From Psychrobacter sp. UBA5136 (lineage in GTDB: Bacteria > Pseudomonadota > Gammaproteobacteria > Pseudomonadales > Moraxellaceae), in NCBI RefSeq assembly GCF_002414005.1, contig NZ_DHYG01000053.1, forward strand, positions 62,001-126,000: a DNA stretch of 64,000 nt. Direction: 5' to 3'. The position numbers and the translations under genes were made by a program. Below the pieces are notes generated by a model, which made no database searches, was not told the DNA's origin, and saw only the letters and a list, made by a program, of their open reading frames with translations. This document shows positions 9,249 through 18,124 of this stretch, in pieces. Positions within the stretch are counted from its first letter, which is position 1. Each line of letters starts with the position of its first letter.

Positions 9249-9734
9249 ATGACCGATGACCGCGTAAACCCCGTAGATAGTCAACTTAAAAACAATCAGC
9301 CTCAAAATAATCAATCAACAAACAACCAATCAAAAAATACTCAAGCACAAAAACCCATGCCAAATAACGCAAGTATTAATAGCAGTAATGTAAACAATAG
9401 CGCCGCTAGACCGGCTGCTAAAGCTGAAAGCGCCCCTGAACCGCAAATCAAAAAGGTCGATGTGGTAATTGCAGGCGTGACCTATCCTATCTACTGCCCA
9501 GTCCATGAGCAAGAAGAACTCCACTCGGCGGTTTCTTATATCAATAACTATGCGCTAGACCTCAAGCGCGATGCGCCAAGCCTCAGCCAAGAAAGTCTTT
9601 TAGTACTGTGCTGCTTGAATTTGTATGAAAAAATTCATGCCAATCAAAGAGACGAAGAAGACCGTTTGCAGCAAACTAAGCAGTCTGAAGCCCTGCTAAG
9701 CAAGATTATGAAAGATGCGCATTCTATTTTATAA
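9249..9734 (+). CDS. zapA: Cell division protein ZapA
   Basis: ZapA stabilises FtsZ protofilaments at the division site. The conserved domain begins around IKKVDVVIAGVTYPIYCP and continues through SLLVLCCLNLYEKIH to a C-terminal coiled coil. It is preceded by some 70 residues extremely rich in Asn, Gln, Ser and Ala that ordinary ZapA (about 100 residues) lacks. I choose the ATG at 9249 (MTDDRVN), which has GTAGGA seven bases upstream. An earlier in-frame ATG at 9225 has no such site. Confidence 0.88.
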   Translation: MTDDRVNPVDSQLKNNQPQNNQSTNNQSKNTQAQKPMPNNASINSSNVNNSAARPAAKAESAPEPQIKKVDVVIAGVTYPIYCPVHEQEELHSAVSYINNYALDLKRDAPSLSQESLLVLCCLNLYEKIHANQRDEEDRLQQTKQSEALLSKIMKDAHSIL

Positions 9735-9776
9735 GTTTGCAGTTATATTAAATCGCCATTGGTGCATTAAAATGAT

Positions 9777-9806
9777 AAGCGCTTAACTCACTGATGCTAA
9801 GCGCTT
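9777..9806 (+). terminator. Terminator after zapA
   Basis: Nine-base arms AAGCGCTTA and TAAGCGCTT (9777-9785, 9798-9806) around a 12-base loop, followed by T4 and A-rich sequence, 43 bases past the zapA stop. Confidence 0.8.
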
Positions 9807-9848
9807 TTTTAAATGTAAATGACAGCTTATCGACTTATAATTTACAAG

Positions 9849-10145
9849 TTAAGCGTCTGTTTTATAAGTCTTGCCGGCATGAAAGTCTGCTTGATGCTCA
9901 TAATTGCAAAAGAATAACTCTTTATTAGCGGCAATATTATCACTACTACTACCATCTAAAACAGGTTTAGATTCAAGCACGCCGCGATATTCAGCCAAAT
10001 GATTGCCACAATAATCACACTGACGCGGTGTGGTCACATCGCCTTTTTTTGGCATCATGCTTTTGGGCGGGCGCGGGTACATAAACTTATAAAAGCCCCA
10101 CATCATAGCCCAGATAATGAGAATTACAATGATAACAGCAGCCAT
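9849..10145 (-). CDS. Small membrane-anchored zinc-ribbon protein (PP0621-like)
   Basis: A 98-residue protein with one N-terminal transmembrane helix (VIIVILIIWAMMWGFYKFM). A cytoplasmic part follows with CDYCGNHL and FFCNYEH, a C-x2-C plus C-x3-H pattern expected to bind one zinc. This layout resembles the PP0621 family of pseudomonads, whose function is unknown. AAAGGA precedes the ATG with suitable spacing. The gene stands alone between zapA and glyS. Confidence 0.7.
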   Translation of the reverse strand: MAAVIIVILIIWAMMWGFYKFMYPRPPKSMMPKKGDVTTPRQCDYCGNHLAEYRGVLESKPVLDGSSSDNIAANKELFFCNYEHQADFHAGKTYKTDA

Positions 10146-10254
10146 GACAGCATTCCTTTTGATATAAGTTAACGCTATGAGTCATAAAAAACTGGCTATA
10201 TGAAGCCAGTTTTTATGTTACAGAATACATGATGCAAACATCAGAATGATTGAA

Positions 10255-12348
10255 CTATAGCTGTAGCTCGCTGATATCAGCAACGGTTAAGAATAACGCA
10301 CGAACTTGCTTTAGTAGGGCTAAGCGATTGTTCTTTAGCGCCGCATCTTCACTATTTACCATCACATCAGCGAAAAACTCTGACAAAGGCGCATCTAAAC
10401 TGACCAGCGTTTGTAAGACTTGCGTATAATCAGCCGTTTCAAGCAAAGGTTTAACCGCTGTTTGTGCTTGCTGCACGGCTTGATATAACGCTTGCTCAGC
10501 AGGTTCAGATAATAACGCTTCATCGACAGTGTCCGCGACGCTTACTTCTGATTTGGCTAAAATATTGGCAACGCGTTTATTTGAGTCAGCAAGCTTTTCG
10601 GCTTGAGGCAGCTCGCTAAAGGTTTGTACTGCGCGAATACGCTGATCAAAATCAAGCGGCATGTGCGGATTAATTGCTTGCACTGCCTGAATGGTATCGA
10701 CGCTAACGCCCTGCTCGGTATACATCGCCCGATAGCGTGAGTTCAAGAACGCCATCACTTGGGTAAAGGTGTCGCCCATTTTGGCAATTTTGCTGCCCTC
10801 GCTGGTGCTATAACCTTTAATCGCTTGCTCAACGAGCGCCACCAGATTAATTGGCAGCTGTTTTTCAATCAAAATGCGCAAGATACCAATGGCGGAGCGG
10901 CGTAAGCTAAACGGGTCTTTTGAGCCGGTCGGCGCTTGGTCAATGGCAAAAATACCAACCAAGGTATCTAAACGATCAGCCAATGCTAAGCAAATACCAA
11001 TTGGCGTTTTTGGTAACACATCACCGCTGAACTTAGGCAGGTATTGCTCTTCCAAACTTGCGGCAACGGCCTCTGGCTCGTCATTTAAGCGCGCATAATA
11101 CGTCCCAGCAATACCTTGCAGTTCAGGATATTCGCCAACCAGTGAGCTGGCCAAATCCGCTTTCGACAAAATACCTGCCCGTACCGTTTCATCAACACTG
11201 ATATCATAACCCTGCTCTTGCATTAACGTAGCAATAAAAGCGGCAAGCTTGGCAATACGTTCAGATTTTTCCCAAATCGTACCCAGTTTGTCTTGGAAGA
11301 CGCGAGTTTTTAGGCTTTCGGTCAAGGCAAATAACGGCTGCTTTTGGTCTTGTAAAAAGAAAAATTCGGCATCGGCCAAACGCGGACGCACGACCTTCTC
11401 GTTACCTTCAATGATTTGTTTGGGGTCTTTTGACTCAATATTGGTAATAAAAATAAAGTACGGTTGCAGTTTACCCGCTTTATCGGTCAAGCAAAAATAC
11501 TTTTGATCCGCTTGCATGGTAGAAATCAATGCTTCTTGCGGCACTTGCAAAAAGCGCGGCTCAAAGTTTGCCCGCAGCGCAATCGGGAAATCAACCAGCG
11601 CCGTTACTTCGTCCAATAAATCTTGTGGGACGATAGAATCAGCATTGACCTCATCGGCAAGCGCTTTAACTTGGTTTTTAATCAGCGTTTGACGCTTATC
11701 AAAATCCGCCACCACTTTTAAACCATCAAGCAGCTGTTCATAGTCATTGGCGTGCGCAATCTCATGATAGTCAGGACTGTGGAAGCGGTGACCACGAGTA
11801 TGTTTGCCAGTTTGATGCCCTTGGATAGTGGCGTCAATGACGGCGCCATCTTGCATCAATACTGTCCACTGTACTGGACGCACAAACTCATCACGGCTGC
11901 TACCTGCGCGCATACGTTTTGCAATTGGCAAATCATCAAGCGCGGTCTGAAAAATAGCTGGCAATAGCTCAGTGGTTGCTCGGCCATGAATGACTTGCTC
12001 ATAGCCGACATAATCCCCTTTATCGGTGTTAATGGTGATTAGCTCGCTTGGGTCAATGCCCAAGCCTTTAGCAAAGCCCATCGCTGCGCGCGTCGGATTA
12101 CCATCGGCATCAAACGCCGCTTTAATCGCCGGGCCACGCTTTTGCTCGCTACGGTCAGGCTGCTTATCGCTAATCCCTTGAATTTGAATGGCTAAACGGC
12201 GCGGGGCAGCAAAGGCTTTAATGCTATCAAAGCCAATTTCTGCTTCATTTAATTGTTCAGTGACACTTGTTTGTAGCGCGTCACGTAAAGGTTTTAGGCT
12301 TTTTGGAGGTAGCTCTTCACACCCCAGTTCAAATAAAATAGTACTCAT
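10255..12348 (-). CDS. glyS: Glycyl-tRNA synthetase beta subunit
   Basis: A 697-residue beta chain of the bacterial alpha2-beta2 glycyl-tRNA synthetase. It begins with the typical LFELGCEELPPKSLKPL, contains the conserved RGPAIKAAFD and SFEPRFLQVPQEALISTM-like stretch and the HD-like ADRLDTLVGIFAIDQAPTGS region, and ends in an anticodon-binding DALR-type helical domain. TAGGAG precedes the ATG. It follows glyQ on the same strand with a 12-base gap, so the two subunits are co-transcribed. Confidence 0.97.
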   Translation of the reverse strand: MSTILFELGCEELPPKSLKPLRDALQTSVTEQLNEAEIGFDSIKAFAAPRRLAIQIQGISDKQPDRSEQKRGPAIKAAFDADGNPTRAAMGFAKGLGIDPSELITINTDKGDYVGYEQVIHGRATTELLPAIFQTALDDLPIAKRMRAGSSRDEFVRPVQWTVLMQDGAVIDATIQGHQTGKHTRGHRFHSPDYHEIAHANDYEQLLDGLKVVADFDKRQTLIKNQVKALADEVNADSIVPQDLLDEVTALVDFPIALRANFEPRFLQVPQEALISTMQADQKYFCLTDKAGKLQPYFIFITNIESKDPKQIIEGNEKVVRPRLADAEFFFLQDQKQPLFALTESLKTRVFQDKLGTIWEKSERIAKLAAFIATLMQEQGYDISVDETVRAGILSKADLASSLVGEYPELQGIAGTYYARLNDEPEAVAASLEEQYLPKFSGDVLPKTPIGICLALADRLDTLVGIFAIDQAPTGSKDPFSLRRSAIGILRILIEKQLPINLVALVEQAIKGYSTSEGSKIAKMGDTFTQVMAFLNSRYRAMYTEQGVSVDTIQAVQAINPHMPLDFDQRIRAVQTFSELPQAEKLADSNKRVANILAKSEVSVADTVDEALLSEPAEQALYQAVQQAQTAVKPLLETADYTQVLQTLVSLDAPLSEFFADVMVNSEDAALKNNRLALLKQVRALFLTVADISELQL

Positions 12349-12360
12349 GGGATGCTCCTA

Positions 12361-13407
12361 TTAATGATTAGTTTGGTTATTGTCGGTAGATGGATTGCTT
12401 TGTTTATTATCAGCAGCTTCTTCTTTTGGCAAATACTTATCAAGCGCCGCCTGACGATGCGCCTCATCCGCGAGTGGGAAGCCCAATTTGGCGCGCGCTT
12501 CGACATAACCAAAGGCGACTTTACGCGCAAGCGTACGCACGCGTAGGATAAAACGCTGGCGTTCCGTCACCGAAATCGCCCCGCGCGCATCGAGTAAATT
12601 AAAGGCATGCGACGCTTTTAATATCATCTCATAGGCTGGCAATGGCAATCCTTCAGCAACCAATTTATCAGCCTGCTGCTCATAAAAATCAAACATCTGG
12701 CCCATCATTGGCACATCGGCGTGCTCAAAGTTATAGGTCGATTGCTCAACTTCGTTTTGATGAAAAACATCGCCATAAGTCACGCGGCCAAACTCGCCAT
12801 CGGCCCAGACCAAGTCATAAACGCTATCGACGCCTTGCACATACATGGCTAAGCGCTCAAGACCGTAGGTAATCTCGCCCGTCACAGGGAAACACTCAAT
12901 GCCGCCCACTTGTTGGAAATAGGTAAACTGCGTCACTTCCATGCCGTTAAGCCAAATCTCCCAGCCAAGTCCCCACGCACCCAGCGTTGGCGACTCCCAG
13001 TTGTCTTCAACAAAACGCACATCATGCACCAATGGATCAATACCAATCGCGCGTAAAGAGTCCAAATATAACTCTTGGATATTAGGCGGATTGGGCTTTA
13101 ACACCACTTGGAATTGATAGTAATGTTGCAAACGGTTTGGGTTATCACCATAGCGGCCATCAGTTGGACGGCGTGATGGCTGCACATAAGCGGCGTTCCA
13201 GCGCTCAGGCCCTAGTGAACGCAAAAATGTCGCGGTGTGAAAGGTACCGGCGCCGACTTCCATATCGTAAGGCTGCAAGATAACGCAGCCCTTTTCAGCC
13301 CAGTAACTTTGTAGGGTTAGGATTAAATCTTGAAACGTCATCGGCTGACGGTCTTTTTCTTGTATCATCGAGGTTGTCGCTTGGGAGGTCATAGTTTGGG
13401 TTTTCAT
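12361..13407 (-). CDS. glyQ: Glycyl-tRNA synthetase alpha subunit
   Basis: Catalytic class-II alpha chain. The conserved start is MTFQDLILTLQSYWAEKGC (Met at 13341). Motifs seen are LQPYDMEVGAGTFHTAT, AYVQPSRRPTDGRYG, GWEIWLNGMEVTQFTYFQQ and GLERLAMYVQGV. The 348 residues exceed the usual ~300: 22 Thr/Gln-rich residues sit before the conserved start and an Asn/Gln-rich tail of about 20 closes it. No candidate ATG (13407, 13392, 13362, 13341) has a good ribosome site, so 13341 may be the real start. It forms an operon with glyS. Confidence 0.95.
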   Translation of the reverse strand: MKTQTMTSQATTSMIQEKDRQPMTFQDLILTLQSYWAEKGCVILQPYDMEVGAGTFHTATFLRSLGPERWNAAYVQPSRRPTDGRYGDNPNRLQHYYQFQVVLKPNPPNIQELYLDSLRAIGIDPLVHDVRFVEDNWESPTLGAWGLGWEIWLNGMEVTQFTYFQQVGGIECFPVTGEITYGLERLAMYVQGVDSVYDLVWADGEFGRVTYGDVFHQNEVEQSTYNFEHADVPMMGQMFDFYEQQADKLVAEGLPLPAYEMILKASHAFNLLDARGAISVTERQRFILRVRTLARKVAFGYVEARAKLGFPLADEAHRQAALDKYLPKEEAADNKQSNPSTDNNQTNH

Positions 13408-13640
13408 CGTTTAGGGCATTATAAAGCCACTGTGGAATTAGTATTATTGAATAAAACGTTAATAGCGCTCGTATCGCCTATTTGGCAACGACTCTATTTG
13501 CCTGCTCACCTTACTAAAAATTGACTATTTTATCTATATTTACCGCAACTAAATTTGTCGCGGCAGGCGAAATACGCCGTCAAATACCTTGTTTCTCGAC
13601 CATCTGCATAAATGAGCGCCATTAAGGCTATAGATAAAAA

Positions 13641-13666
13641 AATACCCAAATGCGTGAGCATCTGGG
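13641..13666 (-). terminator. Minus-strand terminator downstream of the PspC-like gene
   Basis: Arms 13645-13653 and 13658-13666 pair over nine bases with one wobble on the minus strand (GNRA-like four-base loop), followed on that strand by a run of U. It is 140 bases from the PspC-like stop, so an intervening small transcript is possible. Confidence 0.7.
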
Positions 13667-13690
13667 CAGGAGGAAAAGTGTGTCGCGGGC

Positions 13691-13713
13691 ATCCTGATGA
13701 GTCAGGCTTTTTG
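13691..13713 (+). terminator. Weak plus-strand hairpin with T run
   Basis: CCTGA / TCAGG arms (five pairs, four-base loop) followed by CTTTTTGTTTTT. It could end a plus-strand transcript, but no gene is visible upstream on that strand apart from convergent glyQ sequence. Low support. Confidence 0.35.
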
Positions 13714-13805
13714 TTTTTACGGGGGCTATTATTTTCTTATTAGCCTTATTTTTTCGTTTTTTAAAACGTCTCTTTAACTGTTATTTAAAACTCTTACTTA
13801 CATAA

Positions 13806-14018
13806 TTACTGATACGACTGATCAGTGGCTTTTGGCATGATAATCCACAAAATAATGTAAATTAAAATTCCCGGTACGGCAGCACTTAGTGTTGAGACAA
13901 CCATGAATAACACTCTTACCCAAGTTGGTGACCAACCGACGTATTCTGCGATGCCGCCCATCACACCCGCAATCATGCGGTTATTTCTTGAGCGATGTAA
14001 TTTTGCTAACTTAGCCAA
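13806..14018 (-). CDS. PspC domain protein
   Basis: A 70-residue PspC-like membrane protein: RNNRMIAGVMGGIAEYVG is the family signature, followed by a hydrophobic segment (LFMVVSTLSAAVPGILIYII). Stand-alone PspC domains are linked to envelope stress, but no pspA or pspB is present in the window. The start appears to be TTG at 14018 with AGAGAGG eight bases upstream; no in-frame ATG precedes the conserved region. It has no co-oriented neighbour. Confidence 0.85.
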   Translation of the reverse strand: MAKLAKLHRSRNNRMIAGVMGGIAEYVGWSPTWVRVLFMVVSTLSAAVPGILIYIILWIIMPKATDQSYQ

Positions 14019-14541
14019 ACCAAATACCTCTCTTCTTATTTATATTTATTTTAAAGCTTTTATTTATCATTATTTTTATAATTTGTCCTAAAAACAATTT
14101 TGCTCTTTTTGCTTTTTGGACTTACGAGTAAGTATAGCAACTATTGACTTTTTATCTGTTGATGATATAGACGTGCTTTGTGAGTTTATGCTACTTAAGC
14201 TTGCCCTAATCTCTCGTAAACCCTCCTAAACCCCTGATTTTAAATAAGTATTTCAAAATGTTTCGCAATTAGCTTTGTTTCTCTTACCTTACACCTTTTG
14301 TTACAACTTCGTTTTTAACAACCCCTATTGGCTCAATTATTTTCATAATCTGCCATTAAAAAGAAGAAGCTGTTTTGAATAATTGCAAGTAAATGAAGCG
14401 CTTAATTGTATTAACAATAAGAGAAAACATACGCCCATTTACAATAACCTACCTGTAAATCTGTTTAAACCTTTATACCATGCTGATAAACGACGAAAAT
14501 AGCGATTTCGATAAAAAATTTTTACCGCAATAAGGATAATT
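14019..14541. other. AT-rich divergent spacer, PspC-like gene / nadR
   Basis: More than 500 bases with no convincing ORF on either strand, no strong palindrome and no clear consensus promoter. It must contain the promoters of the PspC-like gene and of nadR. Confidence 0.55.
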
Positions 14542-15582
14542 ATGTACGAGTCAGGCTTAATGATTGGACATTTTGAACCGCTCCATTTAGGACAAATGCG
14601 CAGTATATTAGACGCAGCAGGACAAGCGAAAACCCTGCATATCGTTATTACGGCGCACCCTGACCCGCATTCAGATTTTAATATTACCTTGCAAGATAAG
14701 GCGCGCTGGTTACAGATGGCGTGTGCAGATTTGCCCTTTATCCATATTTATACCACTGATGAGATTGAGCTGCCGCTGCATGAGAATTTTGCTGACGTCA
14801 CCATTGACATTGCCGCCAGTAATGCCAAATTGCAGCGCTTAATAGAGGCGTTAGCGCTGCCAGCAGACACGGTATTGTTTATCGCAGAAAACCATCCGCT
14901 AGCGCAGTTGGACGTTTCTGAGCAGCTACTCATGCAGGTGGTCACCACGCCACTGCAGCCTGAATTTGATTCTTACGCGATTGCACGCAATCCAGTCGCG
15001 CACTGGCCGGCACTGCATCCACAAGTGCGCGGCGACTATACCAAAACGGTGGCGATTGTGGGCGGGGAAAGCTCGGGCAAGACAACGCTGGTGCATAAGC
15101 TTGCCAACTATTATGGGGCCAGCTTTGCCCTTGAGATGGGACGGCTGTATGTCGGCACGGATTTGGGCGGTAGCGAGATTGGGCTTCAGTACAGCGATTA
15201 TGGACCGATTGCCCTCAATCATGCTCAGGCTATTCGAGAAGCTACCGCCATGGCAACGGCGCCTGTCACTATTATAGATACGGATTTTGTGACCACTCAA
15301 GCTTTTTGTGAAGAGTACGAAGGTCGTACCCATCCCTTTGTAGCGGCGTGTGTCGATGAATTTCGCTTAGACCATACCATTATGCTCGACAACAATACGC
15401 CTTGGATTGACGATGGCATGCGCTCATTGGGCACGCCTGAGGCTCGCGGACGCTTTGAGCAGCGCTTATTGGATATTTTCGCCCGTCATAGTATTAAGCC
15501 CTATATGATTGATAAAGCCGATTACGATGCCCGCTATCAGCAAGCTTTATTAATTATTGATAAGCTTATCTATGGTAAATAA
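14542..15582 (+). CDS. nadR: NadR-type bifunctional NMN adenylyltransferase / nicotinamide riboside kinase
   Basis: A 346-residue NAD-salvage enzyme lacking the N-terminal helix-turn-helix of enterobacterial NadR, so it should not act as a repressor. Residues 1-165 form the nucleotidyltransferase domain (MIGHFEPLHLGQ). The kinase domain starts with the Walker A GGESSGKTT (174-182), with DTDFVTTQAF further on. The nucleotidyltransferase signature normally reads HxGH; here the second His is Gln (HLGQ), which may weaken NMN adenylation. TAAGGAT precedes the ATG. pnuC follows after 95 bases. Confidence 0.9.
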   Translation: MYESGLMIGHFEPLHLGQMRSILDAAGQAKTLHIVITAHPDPHSDFNITLQDKARWLQMACADLPFIHIYTTDEIELPLHENFADVTIDIAASNAKLQRLIEALALPADTVLFIAENHPLAQLDVSEQLLMQVVTTPLQPEFDSYAIARNPVAHWPALHPQVRGDYTKTVAIVGGESSGKTTLVHKLANYYGASFALEMGRLYVGTDLGGSEIGLQYSDYGPIALNHAQAIREATAMATAPVTIIDTDFVTTQAFCEEYEGRTHPFVAACVDEFRLDHTIMLDNNTPWIDDGMRSLGTPEARGRFEQRLLDIFARHSIKPYMIDKADYDARYQQALLIIDKLIYGK

Positions 15583-15677
15583 TAAATTTAAAAAAACCAT
15601 AAAAAAATGCTGTTAAAAAAAAATTCTAAAATAAGAAAAATCGATGATAGTTTTCATACTTTGGGGAAAAAGACATT

Positions 15678-16436
15678 ATGCGTATTCAGCTACTAGATAA
15701 CATTACCGGAAAATGGGCACTACAATGGATTGTCCTATGGTTTATTTGCGGCGTCATCGCCTTGTCAGCAGGCTTTTGGCTGACCACCAAACATAATACG
15801 CTCGATTGGTTTTACTTAGCGGTCTCCTTTATTGGTTTGGTGTGCGTGGTGTCGTTGTCGTTTCGCAAAAACATCTTGGGTAATGGCTTTGGGATGGCGG
15901 CAACCGCTGGGGAGTTTGTGGTACAAGCAACCGCGGGCGCAGTTGGTTTGATGCTAGCGCCGTTATTTAACTTTTTTAGTCATGTTTATGGCATTTTTTA
16001 TTGGTCAAAGCACACTGATGCAGACGGCGATATGGTGCCCAAATCTGCCAATCGCTGGATTTGGTTACTGACCATCGTCTTTATGGTCATCGGTCTAGCG
16101 CTGTTTCCTACGGTAAACGATTTGCTTGCCAGCTATGGTTACGCCGTTGTTGAAGATGACAACAGTAAATTTTTGGGCTTTATCTCTTTTTTTTGGATTA
16201 ACGTCATCGCTTTTGTGCTTTCTATCACCGCGCAAGCAGCGATGATTTTACGTTACTCATTTAACTGGTGGTTATGGATTATATCTAACTTCGTTTGGCT
16301 CACCGTCAACCTTATGTCGGGCAATTATATCTTTGCGATTCAAACCATGATCTATCAAGTCAACTCGTTTGTCGGACTGTATGAATGGTATCGCAGCGAG
16401 CAAGACTCCGTAGAACAGGCCCAACCAAAACGCTAA
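15678..16436 (+). CDS. pnuC: Nicotinamide riboside transporter PnuC
   Basis: A 252-residue inner-membrane protein with about seven hydrophobic segments. PnuC-type features include FWSKHTD after the third or fourth helix, FSFNWWLWIISNFVWL, and SFVGLYEWYRSEQ near the end. PnuC facilitates uptake of nicotinamide riboside, trapped by the riboside kinase domain of NadR. Its position directly after nadR on the same strand supports this pairing. GGGGAAA precedes the ATG. Confidence 0.92.
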   Translation: MRIQLLDNITGKWALQWIVLWFICGVIALSAGFWLTTKHNTLDWFYLAVSFIGLVCVVSLSFRKNILGNGFGMAATAGEFVVQATAGAVGLMLAPLFNFFSHVYGIFYWSKHTDADGDMVPKSANRWIWLLTIVFMVIGLALFPTVNDLLASYGYAVVEDDNSKFLGFISFFWINVIAFVLSITAQAAMILRYSFNWWLWIISNFVWLTVNLMSGNYIFAIQTMIYQVNSFVGLYEWYRSEQDSVEQAQPKR

Positions 16437-16638
16437 CATAGCGTTAGCAAGCGATAAAAAGTTGCAAAATAAACGGATAAAGTTAAAGAGATGGCATGAT
16501 TTGACTGTGCGGTTTACCAGATAAAATGGCAGATTGTGCCAATTAGTGCTACAACTGATATTAACAAGTAGGTTTATGCAATTGATTTAATGTTAGTTAT
16601 CTACGATCCATCATTTATTTGCTAACAAGGAGGTTAGT

Positions 16639-17088
16639 ATGTCGCGTACTCGTCAAGGCCGTATGTCTAAACGCACGCTTGAGCAATGGCTCAGTGAATA
16701 CTCTGTCAGTCACCAAAACCTAGTCAACAAAAAAATCCATTGGCTCTGTGTCCCAACCATATTTGTCAGTTTGTTGGGCATGGGTATGTCGCTATCAGTA
16801 TGGTTTACCTTAGTGCTGAGCGCTTTGGTATTATTATTCTATATGCGCTTATCGACGCCGCTATTTTTAGCCATGGGTATGTTTATTCTCATTTGCTTGT
16901 CAGTCATGACGTTACTGCCGTGGGGCTTTAAGGTTTGGGCGGCCATTTTTGTGGTTGCTTGGATTGGCCAGTTTATTGGTCATAAAATTGAAGGCAAAAA
17001 ACCGTCTTTCTTTGAAGATTTACAGTTCTTGCTAATTGGTCCTGCTTGGGTGGCTAATAGCTTAATGGGCCGTAAAAAAGCTGAATAA
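16639..17088 (+). CDS. DUF962 / Mpo1-like membrane protein
   Basis: A 149-residue protein with the DUF962 signatures SVSHQNLVNKKIHWLCVP and GQFIGHKIEGKKPSFFEDLQ, the latter bearing the conserved His. The segments between are hydrophobic, four helices in all. The yeast relative Mpo1 is an iron-dependent dioxygenase of 2-hydroxy fatty acids; whether the bacterial proteins share the reaction is inference. A strong AAGGAGG site sits five bases before the ATG. Probably monocistronic. Confidence 0.88.
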   Translation: MSRTRQGRMSKRTLEQWLSEYSVSHQNLVNKKIHWLCVPTIFVSLLGMGMSLSVWFTLVLSALVLLFYMRLSTPLFLAMGMFILICLSVMTLLPWGFKVWAAIFVVAWIGQFIGHKIEGKKPSFFEDLQFLLIGPAWVANSLMGRKKAE

Positions 17089-17183
17089 TGGCTATTTCAA
17101 ACTACCCTTTATTTCAAGTTATCATTATATTTAACTTCATCATTTGACATTGTCATTTAGCATCATCATTTAAAACAGATAAA

Positions 17184-17220
17184 AAAAGCGCCACCCAATA
17201 ATCAATTGCGTGGCGCTTTT
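17184..17220. terminator. Bidirectional terminator, DUF962 gene / nitroreductase gene
   Basis: Perfect 11-bp arms AAAAGCGCCAC and GTGGCGCTTTT (17184-17194, 17210-17220) with A-rich left and T-rich right flanks between two convergent genes. Confidence 0.9.
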
Positions 17221-17252
17221 TCTATGTGCTAATTGGCCTTTTCAAGAATGGC

Positions 17253-17864
17253 TTATTTACCAAATACTTTCATACGTTCTTCAATCGGCTTAAATTCTTT
17301 ATCGCCCGCTGGCTGCTCGATAGCACCAAATACCATTTGCGCATTTAATTCCCAATGCTCATCGATATTCCACTCGTCCGCCACTTTTTTATCAATGATA
17401 GGATTATAATGCTGTAAGTTGGCGCCGACATTAATACTTGCCAATGCTACCCAGATTGCATACTGGTGCATGGCATTGGTTTGATGCGCCCAAATTGGGA
17501 ATTTATCCGCGTACAAAGGCGCAGCGGCTTGCATGTCTCTTACGACGCTATGATCTTCAAAGAACAAAATGGTACCAGCGCCCGCTTTAAAGCCAGCAAT
17601 TTTTTGCTTGGTTGAAGCAAATTGCTCTTCACTATCTACGAGGTCACGTAACGTATCTTCGGTTAATTGCCAAAGCTTGTTATGGTCGTCACCAAACAAA
17701 ACAGCGATACGCGTTGATTGCGAGTTAAATGACGATGGCGTATGTAAAACCGCATGTTCAACCAACTTGACGATTTCATCATTTGAAACGGGTAATTGAT
17801 CGCTCAAAGCATAAACTGAACGTCGTTTTTCTGCCAATTTCTCTAATGTTTTTAGGTCGGACAT
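17253..17864 (-). CDS. Nitroreductase family protein
   Basis: FMN-dependent oxidoreductase of about 203 residues. Family traits are EKRRSVYAL near the start (Arg contacts FMN), AVLHTPSSFNSQSTR, and the Gly-rich LASINVGANLQHYNP. It matches the short subgroup related to fungal Hbn1 rather than classic NfsB. ATGGAGAAAATTATG contains both an upstream ATG (17876) and a GGAG six bases from the second ATG (17864), so the second is chosen. Five 16-bp tandem repeats occupy the region just upstream. Confidence 0.87.
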   Translation of the reverse strand: MSDLKTLEKLAEKRRSVYALSDQLPVSNDEIVKLVEHAVLHTPSSFNSQSTRIAVLFGDDHNKLWQLTEDTLRDLVDSEEQFASTKQKIAGFKAGAGTILFFEDHSVVRDMQAAAPLYADKFPIWAHQTNAMHQYAIWVALASINVGANLQHYNPIIDKKVADEWNIDEHWELNAQMVFGAIEQPAGDKEFKPIEERMKVFGK

Positions 17865-17888
17865 AATTTTCTCCATATTATTTATTAG

Positions 17889-17968
17889 GAATATTAGTGA
17901 TTAAGTATATTAGTGATTAGGAATATTAGTGATTAGGAATATTAGTGATTAGGAATATTAGTGATTAA
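17889..17968. repeat. Five tandem 16-bp repeats upstream of the nitroreductase gene
   Basis: Five head-to-tail copies of GAATATTAGTGATTAG. Copies 3 and 4 are identical, copies 1 and 5 differ in the last base, and copy 2 in its second base. They end about 25 bases before the start codon at 17864, within the expected leader or promoter of the minus-strand gene. Confidence 0.95.
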
Positions 17969-18124
17969 GAATTAATGAATACGAGTACGATTAATGGGTA
18001 ATACCAAGCAATTGTACTATCAACAAATCTGCTGTATTATAAGAAAGATTGAGCTTAATCAATACTTCCTTTTTGTAATTATATCTTATTAATAACCTAT
18101 AGAGGCCAAGGTAAACTAAACAAA

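Larger units (their letters stand above)
13408..13805. other. Intergenic region with two opposed hairpins
   Basis: Contains a minus-strand terminator at 13641-13666 and a small plus-strand terminator-like hairpin at 13692-13713. No coding sequence is convincing; ORFs here are shadows. The glyQ promoter must lie near 13420-13600 but has no clear consensus. Confidence 0.55.

Noticed and set aside
9735..9848. 6S RNA gene expected after zapA
   Set aside because: Only 114 bases separate zapA from the next gene and they hold a terminator; no 6S-like secondary structure fits.
13408..13520. T-box or other leader riboswitch before glyQ
   Set aside because: No specifier hairpin or T-box sequence; gammaproteobacteria do not normally use T-boxes.
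12352..13524. Plus-strand ORFs opposite glyQ and glyS
   Set aside because: Antisense shadows without ribosome sites; residue composition mirrors the real genes.
13691..13713. CTGATGAG resembling the hammerhead ribozyme core
   Set aside because: No CGAAA or GUH partner segments occur at workable distance; the bases are part of a five-pair hairpin.
17889..17968. Tandem 16-bp array considered as a CRISPR
   Set aside because: Units are contiguous with no spacers, and no cas genes are present.
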